From Zeus faber (lineage: Eukaryota; Chordata; Actinopteri; Zeiformes; Zeidae): a stretch of DNA of 64,000 nucleotides. The notes beneath the pieces were generated by a model, which was not told the origin of the DNA, did not search any database, and was given only the letters and a program-made list of their open reading frames with translations. The stretch covers positions 33,778,236 to 33,842,235 of the forward strand of contig OY482849.1 in NCBI GenBank assembly GCA_960531495.1, written 5' to 3'. Below, piece after piece: positions 1 through 10,058 of the stretch (its first letter is position 1; every line of letters begins with the position of its first letter). Both the position numbers and the translations under genes were made by a program.

Positions 1-3
1 CAT

Positions 4-192
4 TTGGGTGCACACAATGTTCCCTGGATTTTCCAGAGCCAAATGCTCTTTATTGAATGTCAAACTTGTGTCACAGAGCAATGTTCAGCTTTTACACTAT
101 CCACAGTAACTGTACCTTTTGTGACATCTGCAGGTAAAGGCTACACAGAAACTTTATACCAGCCGGATCAAGAGATCGAGGCTCTCTTCTAG
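4..192 (+). other. Unrecognised open frame at the window edge
   Basis: A 62-codon frame, open through the left edge, ends at a stop near 190. It has several cysteines (FIECQTCVTEQC) and a hydrophilic tail. I do not recognise it. It could be the last exon of a gene lying to the left or a chance frame; nothing next to it helps decide. Confidence 0.15.
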
Positions 193-299
193 AACAGACC
201 CCTGGTGCATGTTCTTAAAACTTAATAAATACTCATCTTCTAATCACTGTCTTTGCTACCTCCGTCCAGCTGTCAAGTCCAAGTGTACATAATTCACGA

Positions 300-640
300 T
301 CAGCACCAAGGCCTGCTGAGGGAGAGGTTGAATATGATGGTGAACACTGGGGCAAGCAGGTCGGCACAGGTCTTCAGAACATGTCCGGGGATCCCGTCCG
401 GACTGGCTTCTTTCATGGTGTTCACCTGTGTCAGTGCGCTCATCTCCGGTGGCAGAACTGTGTTCTGTTGTGCTAACCACTGGGCTAATGTGAAAGCATC
501 AGCATTCGCCGTGGTGGTAGCTCTGCCTCTGCAGTCTCTAATAGTCCACAATTTCTGCCACATGTATCCGGTGTCAGACAGCTGGAACTGAGACTCCACT
601 CTTTGTCCGTACCGACACTTTGCCTCTTTCAAAGCCATCC
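300..640 (-). mobile_element. LINE ORF2 fragment (start of reverse transcriptase), minus strand
   Basis: The minus-strand translation contains the stretch SPDGIPGHVLKTCADLLAP followed by VFTIIFNLSLS. This matches the conserved early RT block of fish LINEs of the jockey/Rex type, where the usual text is close to 'GPDG-GR-L--CA-QLA-VFT-IFNLSLS'. Upstream, residues like YGQRVESQFQLSDTGYMWQ correspond to the linker before RT in the same elements. Only this N-terminal RT portion is present and no catalytic YADD box is seen. It is a dead 5'-truncated or rearranged copy abutting another LINE piece in opposite orientation. Confidence 0.65.
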
Positions 641-642
641 TC

Positions 643-1000
643 AGTCTAAGCAGGACATCAAAATATGGAAAGCCAAGGCGGTGACGGCTTTCAATGACCT
701 GAAGAAGATCTGGGACTCCAATATGGTGGGACGGGTCAAAACCTCCTTCTTCCTTGCCACGTGGAGTCTGTCCTGCTCTATGGCTGCGAGACATGGACCC
801 TCAGGGACTTCTACCTCTTAAGAAGTGCCTCAATGGCTGCTACAACCACAAGATGTGGGGTGGTACTTGCCAAGAAAAAACACGGCGGGCAGAAGACATA
901 ATATGTCGGGGTACTGAAAAAGGACAAAGACCAGCAGACCAGCCTGACCTGGCCGAGTGGAGTGTGTGCAGCAGTCTTTTGAAAGTCCAGCTGATGCAGA
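643..1000 (+). mobile_element. LINE ORF2 C-terminal fragment, plus strand, frameshifted
   Basis: The plus strand reads DIKIWKAKAVTAFNDLKKIW, then in a shifted frame VESVLLYGCETWTL and a segment like 'LNGCYNHKM'. This is the region downstream of RT in fish LINEs ('IRKA-AW-A-N-L-KIW...-ES-LLYG-ETWTL...LDGCYTRML'). At least one frameshift lies near 760. The piece faces the opposite way to the RT fragment at 300-640, so the two are either separate insertions or an inverted rearrangement of one element. Confidence 0.65.
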
Positions 1001-1251
1001 CCAACTAGTAGGAGTAGTACTAGTGGTAGAGGTAAACCCTGAATAAAGGCTTCTTCATTGGTCAATGTACAAAATCCTTCAGGGTTGTTGCAATATCATC
1101 ACATAACTTTTATATAACACTGTTAAATATTACCACATAACTATAACATATTCAATCCAAAACAATGGAGGACGGATAAATGAACATGAACTTAACCAGC
1201 TGGAGTGAACACACTGATGCAAACCATGTTCCTCTCTGTGTCGTTTAATAG

Positions 1252-1670
1252 CTTTTTTTATTTATTTTTTTTAACCTATGCTGTCGGCATGCTGGGCTTA
1301 CAACACAGAGTATGTGTGCCATTTAATCTAAGACAGAGTTAGTCTGCAAGTGGAGTTCAACTTCTCAACCTGCAATGCAACTCTTTATTCATTCTTTAAT
1401 CATCAAGAACTGCTGCAAAAACTCTGTCCTGTGGATGACCGGGGGATAACCAGAGCACAGTATTTTGTTACACAGAACCACCACCAATTCCCCTCTTTGG
1501 AGAACCATCTTACCATGTTTTGGTATTTGAACAACTAATCATCATCACTACTCCAAGAGGGGAGAATCAACACCCGAGAGACAAATGAACATAGAACCAG
1601 ACAACAGGTTACATAGAAAGTACAGAGCAGTTAGAACACAAAAAAGGAAATGGGGGCGAGTGTGGTGACC
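1252..1670 (+). repeat. Interspersed repeat, copy 1 of 2 (partner inverted at 42300-42660)
   Basis: The stretch from the T-rich tract at 1250 through 'gtctgcaagtggagttcaac' to the block around 1600 has a diverged reverse-complement partner at 42300-42660. Shared landmarks are the T/A homopolymer, 'tgctgtcggcatgctgggc' and 'agaactgctgcaaaaactc'. No coding capacity is visible. The class is unknown; the length and the homopolymer edge suggest a transposon-derived interspersed repeat. Confidence 0.6.
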
Positions 1671-1682
1671 CATCATTATCAG

Positions 1683-1800
1683 TGCAGTATAGAAAATTGG
1701 GGATGCGATACATTGAGATGCAATCGAGATGCATCGAGAATCGTTGACAGGTGAATCGTAATCGAATCGAATCATGAGGCCAATGAAGATTCACACACCT
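1683..1800. mobile_element. Terminal fragment of a non-autonomous hAT-like element
   Basis: The block contains the run 'gagatgcatcgagaatcgt' and 'gaatcgtaatcgaatcgaat', text common at the ends of non-autonomous hAT elements in fish. Only one end is recognisable, so boundaries and target duplication cannot be given. From 1800 to 2100 I see nothing but AT-rich sequence. Confidence 0.35.
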
Positions 1801-2104
1801 GACTGCATTCAGCCACCACTTGGAGGAGCAGTTCTCACCCCTGATGAAGCCACAAACCTTGGAGGAAACCCTGGAAGAAGCACTTAGTGTAGAATAAATT
1901 CTCTTGCAGGGATTGGATGGTGATGGGCAGTGGTGATCCAGTCCACTCCTGAATTAGTTTTGCTCATAATTCATTATTTTTTACCATAATTATCACAGGA
2001 TGAATTACTATAGTATACATTAAATTAGCATTGTCCTTTTTTATGCCTTATTACTTTTTACAGTGATATAATCCCACAGCACACTACTATTCTGTTAACC
2101 ACTA

Positions 2105-2430
2105 AAGACTCAGGAATCACTCGGGCAAAAGAATGACTCTTCGACTCATGAACCGAAAATAATTACTGATTAAATGAAAATCCAAGGCAAAAAAGATCCA
2201 TGTTTAATAATAAATGTGACAGATTTAGTCTTTGGATTACAACACAATAAATAACTGTGACAGAATGTAATAATTTCTGCCAGAATTCCAATTGCAACTC
2301 GGAGCCGAACCAACTCTTCGGACTCTTGTTCATTGGCCAGGAATTTCTCCCTCAGGTACGGTGGTACGTTACACCAACCAAACAAACCTAGATTCGGAAA
2401 ATCCAACGACTCTTTTGCCTGAGTGACTCA
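2105..2430. mobile_element. Small MITE with imperfect terminal inverted repeats
   Basis: The left end 'aatcactcgggcaaaagaat' and the right end 'gactcttttgcctgagtgac' are imperfect reverse complements about 300 bp apart. The interior is AT-rich and non-coding. I could not define a clean target-site duplication. Confidence 0.5.
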
Positions 2431-2463
2431 TCAAGAACCCAGTCTCAAAAAATAATTCAATTA

Positions 2464-2813
2464 TGGGGCGGTTTCACAGACAGGTTAAATCTAAATCAGT
2501 ACTCAGGTAATCCTATTTAAATTGATCCAGAATTAAAAAATACCCTTCTGAAACATTGCTTGATTTAAGATTAATTAGTTCTAGACCAGGAAGTTCTAGA
2601 CTAAGATCATGAAGTACTTGTCGGCTCCTTCTCTCTGGTCTTGGTGCTGGTTTTAGTTGAGATAATCAGGGAGACCCACATCCATTAATCCAAAGTTTTA
2701 AATTAAGTTTCTCTTAGAACGAGATAAACTCTAACCTTCCTTCTGGAAATCAGTTTTTTTTTCCACGAAGACTAGGGCAAGTCTGAGACTGAATCTGTGT
2801 ACACGAAACCGCC
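2464..2813. mobile_element. MITE with 11-bp perfect TIR GGGGCGGTTTC
   Basis: The element starts GGGGCGGTTTC at 2464 and ends GAAACCGCCCC at 2813. The sub-terminal text 'acagacaggttaaatctaaa' resembles the end of a MITE common in fish genomes. It is about 350 bp and carries no coding frame of note. The flanks are AT-rich, so the target-site duplication is unclear. Confidence 0.7.
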
Positions 2814-2863
2814 CCAATATGTTCGGTCATACCATAGTTACAAATTCTCAACTTCTTCAAGTA

Positions 2864-2899
2864 TCCTTGTGGGGCGGCCTCAATCTGCCGCTCCACAAG
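2864..2899. repeat. Near-perfect 14-bp hairpin
   Basis: CCTTGTGGGGCGGC and GCCGCTCCACAAGG are inverted copies with one mismatch around an 8-nt loop. It lies about 50 bp outside the right end of the MITE at 2464-2813 and has no obvious gene partner. Confidence 0.6.
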
Positions 2900-3221
2900 G
2901 TTCTGGTTGGAATTACTTTGATGAACAAATATGATCAAACAATACATATATAATATGATTCTATATCGATATAATGAAGTTGTTGTACATAATGAGAATT
3001 TCTGCCAACTTTTCAGTTTCACCATTTAATGTACACATTGATGATGTGTCAAATGTTTCACTTCATTTGTGACTATGGTTTAACTTCCAAATTATCCATA
3101 TTACAAGTTTCAAATCCATTCACAAACTGAGATGATAGAAAACGAACTAGAACCACAGTTAGTTCTGCTGGAGTATTCTGATATACAGTACCACGGCACT
3201 AATATTCAGTGATGAATTTTC

Positions 3222-3888
3222 TTAGGAAGGGTTCCCAAAGACAGTCTGTGGATGGGTTGCCATGGTAACTTTACACATTAGGTCCTTGGCCAGGTAGGTC
3301 CTGAAGGTCTTGTCCCGCAGGCCGTAGATGATGGGGCTGATGAATCGTGGAAGAACTAGGATAAAAAATATTAGTGATTATTAGTGGTGGTGTTAGTTGT
3401 GGCTGCTCAGGTTATTTCGTAACAATGGTTGAGGTATTTGGGGTTCTTCGGGATGCAGATGAGAGAAATACAAGCTGTATACCACAACACCGATTCTAAA
3501 TAAAAGTGATTGTTGGAAAAATATCAAAAGGGTCAAGCTTATAGAATGTCACAACAAACACATTTGCCTCACAAAAAATCCTGAATTCTTAAAATTATAA
3601 ACATAAATGTTTGTTAAAGCTTCACCAAAAACCTTGGTTTGGCTTTTTTCATATTTAAGTTCAAGTATATTTAAGAGGGAGAGGTTAAGGCCTTCTTCCC
3701 TCTCCACAGGCATGAAGGTGGCGGGGGGGAAGCTCCACCTGGTGCTTGTGGAAGGTTTTGATGAGGTTTGCATTGATGTAGTTGATGGAAATGCCCAAAG
3801 CAATGACGATCACGTTCTTGGTCACAGCTTTGGCAAAGGAGTCTCGGTACTGAATCACCAGCATCACGTTGGCTGAGGAGACGTTCAT
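3222..3888 (-). pseudogene. Odorant receptor 131-2-like relic: TM1 exon and TM7 end only
   Basis: Two receptor pieces lie on the minus strand. The first begins at a Met codon at 3888 (MNVSSANVMLVIQYRDSFA...) and runs through a hydrophobic TM1 ending in FHKHQ near 3739. This is the N-terminus of teleost or131-2-like receptors (seven-helix GPCRs of olfactory neurons). The second, about 3355-3222, reads LPRFISPIIYGLRDKTFRTY, the TM7/C-tail signature, and ends at a TAA. An AG acceptor with a T-rich tract lies just before it (3357-3356). The roughly 380 bp between them show no TM2-TM6 coding, so the locus is truncated internally. A related broken locus lies at 49070-52779 in the same orientation, suggesting remnants of a receptor cluster. 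Confidence 0.7.
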
Positions 3889-3949
3889 CGCTGGGAGGTG
3901 GATGTCACGCTGAAGCATAAAATACAAAACAATGAATTTGGTCCACGAG

Positions 3950-6122
3950 CAGAATGAGGAAGTAATCCAGGGAAAGTGGGAAAACCAGGTTGGATGGATG
4001 GAGGAAAAAGAAAGTCCACAAGTTGGTTCTTATATCACAATTTTACAGTTTTAGTCATGATAAATACTGACGCATGTATGAAACAGGTATGTTGTTCATC
4101 CATTCCCACAAATTTACAATTCAATTAAAGTAATATCAATTGTACTTGGTGAGAGGAAAATGAATCTGTAAATGAATCAACAGTTATCAATGTAACAACT
4201 TCAAAATCAGCATGGATATGCAATGATATATCAATCCTAAAAATCCAAATAGTATTTTGATATTTTACTTGCAGTTTCAAGTTGAACATCTTCTTTAAAT
4301 GCTTTTTCATGTTTTGATTTAGCGAATATTAGGAGAGTCTGCCATCCACCTTTGCAAATCAGCGGATGGCAGATCTGGAAGGGCAACATCTCATTTGAAA
4401 ATCTGAACTGATTTAAGAACAAAACTTCCCTGCATCCAACCTCTTCACAATGCTCATCTGCCTCTACTGATGAGGGCAGTTAACAAGTTAATGCATCATG
4501 CCAGGTAATAAAGCCAACTAAAGACACAACAAATCAAGAAGCACGCAAACAATGGAATTGCTGCTCAGATTCGACATGGCGGTTTAAAGTTCAATCCATT
4601 TCAAGCCTCTGTCATTGTCACTGTATTACAGCACTGCGTTCAGGTGTGCTGGGATGATGCTTTGTGGTGAATGGAAGCAGGACATGTATAGAGAAGGACT
4701 TACCTTTACCTTACCTTGGATAATACAATGACATGAAGGCCAGCATGAGCTAGCAATGATCTGCAGCATCCACTTAAGACTTTTATATGCGGTGGCCGGT
4801 GTGATGCCCACATGGGGGCAAGTGGCATCTAAGTCCGATTCATAAGCGAAGTCTGCAGAGGTCTGATGTCCTCTAGTGGCTGGTTTCAGAACAGTTATCA
4901 ACCCAGCCCATTCGCAAGTGGATGAGTAGACGATCAATGGAGAGCATAACAGACTTTGGTATTAAACAACACAGGGAGAAACATGGTTTGCCTCGGTGTG
5001 CTCACTTCAGCCGGTTCACTTCGCATTGATTGATCGTACCGCCGTTGTTTTGCATTGAATCGTTACAGCATTATAAGTGCTTTAGAAATCAATATTGCAC
5101 TCCTTTAAAAAGGGTATCAAAATGTAGCGTTATGTGGTTTATTAAACTTTAGAATTATCATAACAAATGACATAATAAATACAGGGCACCACTTCCAATT
5201 TAGGAAGAGTAGAAAATAAACAACAATAATTATTACTGATCAGTCTCATAAGGATTGGAGTTCTTGGTCTGATACATTTTCTTCTGTCCTAAATTTCCAA
5301 CGAAACACAAACAGAATAACTTATTTCGATAAATGGGATTCATTTTATTATGCTAAATAATTAAATAAAATGAAATAATAGTAAAATATATGAATAATGA
5401 AATGATAGTAAAATATATGAAAGAAAAGAAGCAAATTAATACAGGATTTTAAATAGTAACAAAGCTTTGATTCAGGGACAATAGTGAGGTAAAAAATATT
5501 TGACTACATCAAAAATAATAATGGCGAGATGCACGCAAAGGGCAATTAACTTCTCTAAGGAGGGGAAATAACTTAATTCGACATCAACTCATATCATTTG
5601 TCTTGCAGAGTCAGGTGGAGAGTTTTAGCTGATTTTCCCAAAAGCTTGGAGAAAGTGTCGTCTCTGCAACGTGCGTTTTTTTTAACTTTCAATGAGGAAA
5701 CTGAGGAACATAAATACATGATCTAAAATAAAAACAGGTAATTTTGTTTTGTTTGGAGAATGTGGGGGGGGGGGGGGGGGGGGATTTGGAGCAGCAGCGC
5801 AAATTGAGAGGAGAGGAGGCATTACAGTGGTCGTGTGGCCTCTACGCTGATTGTAGAGTAGAGATCTGTACACATGTGGTTAGGGCCTAGCAGGACCTGT
5901 CTGAGCTGTTTTGGCCTCAAGTCAGGAGAAGCCCTCGCAGTAATTTCATAGATGATAACAAAACCACAACCCTGGTGTGTTTCGGGAGTCTCAGGGGGGT
6001 TTTCTGAACAAACTCTATATTCTGCTGCGCGCCTCTGCTCTTCAGGCCAAAGACATGAAGTCTACTCTCAGTATCCCCACCGAAGGAAGGAAGTCAAACA
6101 TCCTGACTATCTTTTTGACTTA
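3950..6122. other. No gene seen
   Basis: The stretch is AT-rich and without convincing coding sequence on either strand. It holds a G homopolymer of about 19 bp near 5764-5782. The short frame at 5952-6140 next to the retroviral LTR shows no recognisable domain. Confidence 0.5.
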
Positions 6123-6586
6123 TGTAGTTTAGTTTCTTGATGGGTGTGATGTGTTGAAGAATGAAGGAGTGACCGCTGTCACTGACTTGAATAAGATAAT
6201 AGTTTTATTACACAAATCAGCATCAAACCAGACTTGCCATGGATGTCCTGGGAGAGACCCGAGCCGGATGGAATCTCTGCCAAGTGACGCTCTGCACTCG
6301 CTTTTAAAGCGGTACAAAGATAACATACCACATCTGGTTCCAATCGATAGGTGCCGCTCAGCCTATATCCTGTCCTAAATGTAAACCTTTCCTCCTCTGG
6401 TCGAGCTGGAAGAATCAACAAAATTCCTCTCCCATAGGACCTCTCAATAGACCCATTGTTGTTTTCGTTCTTCGTATGACATCGAGGCAATAAATCTAAT
6501 ACTAACATAGTTAATATTATGACCGCACTATATCTCAGCTTTGGGAGCTCAGTAACCTATTCACCTCAAACCTTCCAGACACCTCA
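6123..6586 (-). repeat. 3' LTR of the endogenous retrovirus
   Basis: On the minus strand it starts TGAGGTGTCTGG and ends ...AAACTACA. It is 464 bp and matches 22781-23244 with about three differences by eye. The adjoining polypurine tract on its inner side identifies it as the 3' LTR. Confidence 0.93.
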
Positions 6587-6599
6587 TATTCCCCCCTTC
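6587..6599 (-). other. Polypurine tract of the retrovirus
   Basis: On the minus strand GAAGGGGGGAATA lies directly against the start of the 3' LTR (TGAGG...). This is where plus-strand DNA synthesis is primed in retroviruses. Confidence 0.85.
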
Positions 6600-7590
6600 G
6601 AGACTACACAAAGTCTCGACAGAGAGAAGAGTAATTGAACATACGATGTTGATTGGCTTAACAGAAATCACTTAATAACAAACACAATTGGTTATAATAT
6701 ACCCCTCTGACCATGCTTTGTCATAGCAATACAGAAAATTTGTGGAGTGTGAGAGCGAAAAACCCATCTGGCAGCTTCATTTCTTAGAACATCCATCAAT
6801 CAATCAAGACAGGAAAATTCTCTCACGGTCCCTCTGCCCCAGGCAACCACCTAAGGTACTCCAAATCAATTAACAGAAAAAAACGAAGGGTTTAGACTTC
6901 TGTATAGGATGTTACATATGAATGCATACATTAAGAGCCTCAGAAATAAATCAAAAAATTTGTCCAAAGTCAGGCTGGTCGACCCATCGGACCTTCCAGT
7001 GGACCTTTCCCTGCCTAGCACCAATGTCCCTCAAAAACCGCAAAAAAAAGAAAATACCTGAGGTCCCAATGTATTCACTTCATCCTACTACAGACAACTC
7101 AAAGAAAACAATAGCAAATCAAAGTAATATGTCTTGCTAAAAATATCTAGCGTAGAGTACAGGATATTCATCAATAATACAGGTTACATTGTAGTAAACA
7201 AACTCCAATATTATAAAAACATTCAGGACACACATGTATGTATTAAACTGTTGCTTTTTAACACCATCAACTTTTAATGATATTTCACTCGACACTCCTG
7301 ATCATGATGTCTTCATTCAGGGTCCGCCGTCCATTTTCGAGTGTCCATGTTTGAATGTTCAAGTCCATTAGGCAGTTAGGATCTCTGGACACAGCCATCC
7401 TCTGACTGGTCCTGAAAGAAAGAATCACCAGCCAGTATCTTGCACAAACATCAAATACAGTATAATAATTTCACTTTTGCATTATACTTTAACATTATTC
7501 CAACATATGATTAACTTTTTCCTTTCCCCCCTTTGTCCATGTATTTCCCTTGTTAACAATAGTGTTGAGTAAATGATGGAATCAGATATT
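6600..7590 (-). other. Retroviral 3' non-coding region
   Basis: About 1 kb between the second copy of the env tail and the polypurine tract. I see no long open frame and no match to the rest of the element. It may hold 3' UTR signals, but none can be named. Confidence 0.6.
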
Positions 7591-7672
7591 CAAAATGGGT
7601 ATTTCTCTGCTAGTGTTAGCTCCTCCTTTATCACTATTTCCTCCTCATCTTCCCCGACGTCCTTACCACCCA
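7591..7672 (-). repeat. 82-bp copy of the env tail (partner 10073-10154)
   Basis: From 'caaaatgggtatttctctgc' to 'ccttaccaccca', this block repeats 10073-10154 in direct orientation. It codes for the end of the acidic Env cytoplasmic tail (...LTLAEKYPF). Together the two copies bracket the duplicated leader segment. Confidence 0.9.
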
Positions 7673-10058
7673 GTGTGACATACATTATCAGCTTTTTATT
7701 TTGCGCACACTTGAAATAAAGCAATGGTTACTTTTAATCATGCAATGCATTTAAAGTCCAAAGAGTATATTAGTCAATCTGATATCACCTTTAATTAGTT
7801 ATTTTTATTCTATTTATCTATTTATTTTTATTTTATTTAATTATTTTTATTCTATTTATCTATTTAATTGTATTTTATCCTTTTTATTCTTTCTTCTAAC
7901 TACTGAGAGAAAAGAGTAGAGAGGGGGCTCACCAGCCCCTCTTGTCAGGAGGAGTTAACTAAATTCCACTCTTGTGTGAAGCACCACCCCTTGCTCCACC
8001 TCTTATGTTTAGCAAAGACTTCCAGTATGGACTGGTCGTCAGCGAGTGAACATCCTGTTTTGGCTCCCGTAGGGACAGCCCAGCTCAATGCAGTTACACG
8101 CACTCGTAAATCAAAGCTGTTTTCTCTCAGCAGTCGAAACACAAAACCTCTTTTCTTGCATCAAGAACCAGAGTCTCCCTTCACCCCAACAAGACCATCT
8201 GCTCTTTTAAGCAGACAGGATTCACAGAAATCACCACCACACACACCCCAAGCACAAAAAGAAAAAGAAAAACCCACACGCCAATCAAACAAATCACAAA
8301 TCCCACTTCCAATTCAGAGCAGGAGATTTTCTTTTCTTTTCTGGATGTGTACATGTATGTGTAGGCAGACTGTGGCTCTAGTCCTTCAGAAGGCTCATTT
8401 TGTTATCAAATATATAAAGTCCTGTAAAGGTTCATATCCTTTATCAAATGCACAAACGTCCTTGGAAAAAAGGCTCATATATATTTATCAAAAGTCCTTA
8501 AAGAAAGGCTCATATATTTTTATCAAAAGTCCTTAAACAGGCTCATATATGTTTATCAACTTTACAAAGTCCGTATACAGGCTCATATATATTTATCACT
8601 AAAGGGGCAAGAAATGTTTTTCTTTATGTATTATTCAACTGCTCACCACATATATATACCTATTTAATAACACATATATTCTATATCACATACACATGCA
8701 CAAAACATTACACAAAGCTCTTCTACCTCTGCAGCCGCGGCACTTTCACACTCACACACACAAAAAGAAAAAAAGAAAAAGGTATGTCTGACCAGCAGAA
8801 CATCTAATCCCCCAGAGACTTTAACAGCGCTTAGCTTTATGTTTTAGGTCGACTCATTTATACTTTTCTAATTTCATCAAAATTTTCACTTTGGCCAGAC
8901 TTTTAAAATTTTACTTTGGCCACACTTTTAACAAATTCTTTTTAATCAGATTCTCTCATCATGCATGTTCACTAGTTCTCCAGAGCAGGTTCTGCCCTGT
9001 TTTTCCTCACTTTTCTTTACAAACTTTATTTTTTCATCTTTTGAGCCTTTAACTTGTAACTGTTTTTATTTCACTTTATCCTTTTCATCTTACTTTAGCT
9101 CAATCTTTATTTTTCATCTTTATCCTTTAACTTGTAACTCTTTTTATTTGACTTTATCTTTTTCATCTCACTTTAGGCTTTTAACTTTTATCTCTTTTTC
9201 ACTTTTCATCTTACTTTAGGCTTTTAACTTTTATCTCTGTTTCACTTTTCATATTTTTCATCTTACTTTTAGGCTTTTAACTTTTATCTCTTTTTTCACT
9301 TTACTTTCTTCTTTTTCATCTTTATTCATATAATTTTATTTTGAGTCAATTCCCCTGGCCAGGGTTATTTCCTCTTGTTTTTTCCTACCTAGATTTGACT
9401 ATATTATATCTTCATTCGGCCAACTTTCACACAGCATTTAATGTACACATGTCTTACTGTTTAACGAGATACGGGCCCTGTCTTCGTTTATCTTGCATGG
9501 TTATTTAAATAACTTTTGGCTACTAGTTCTGCCATTCTACAATTACTTTTTATTTCTACTTTCTCAACATCTTTTAAGCCTTTAACTTTTACTTTTAACT
9601 TCATTTTTCATTTCTCTCATCCCTATTCTCTATTTCAACTTTTAACTTTTAGCTTTTATTTCTCTCATCTCTATTCTCTATTTCAACTCTTAACTTTTAT
9701 TTCTCTCGTCTCTATTCTCTATTTCAACTTTTAACCTTTAACTTTTATTTCTCTCGTCTCTATTCTCTATTTCAACTTAATTCTCTTTTTCTTCACTTAT
9801 TATTCTCTTATTCCCCTTATTTACGTCTTTTACATCTTAATTAACCCCAATTTAGACGGAAACTCACTTCACACATCAACACATCATCTCCATCCCCGCA
9901 TAATCTCAGTGTAGTCTCCCTGCCAAAAACATACTGCTCCAGCCCACATAACAGCTCAATTTTGTGAGAGGTCACTCACCCTGAGAGCGGCAGTTCGCTG
10001 GAGCAGGCAGCATCGGCAGATGAGGCCCAACAGATCCTGTTCGTGACGCCACTTTGTA
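7671..10058 (-). repeat. Second copy of the retroviral 5' leader, including a primer-binding site
   Basis: These 2388 bp match 20396-22783 almost base for base; I see about three differences. At 10058 the copy ends in the last bases of the LTR, followed on the minus strand by the primer-binding site. At 7671 it ends inside the leader, about 0.8 kb before gag. It is therefore a leader segment copied to the 3' side of env, not an LTR. At its right junction a short palindrome, GAAATACCC...GGGTATTTC (10063-10087), suggests strand switching during DNA synthesis. Confidence 0.9.

Noticed and set aside
8965-9734. Phe/Ser/Leu-rich plus-strand frames in the leader copies
   Set aside because: They are the complement of the purine-rich leader repeats; pyrimidine-rich codons give the hydrophobic look.
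7671-10058. The two 2.39-kb repeats as the LTRs of the retrovirus
   Set aside because: They contain the primer-binding site and lie inside a 464-bp TG...CA repeat pair that has the polypurine tract and primer-binding site at the correct inner edges.
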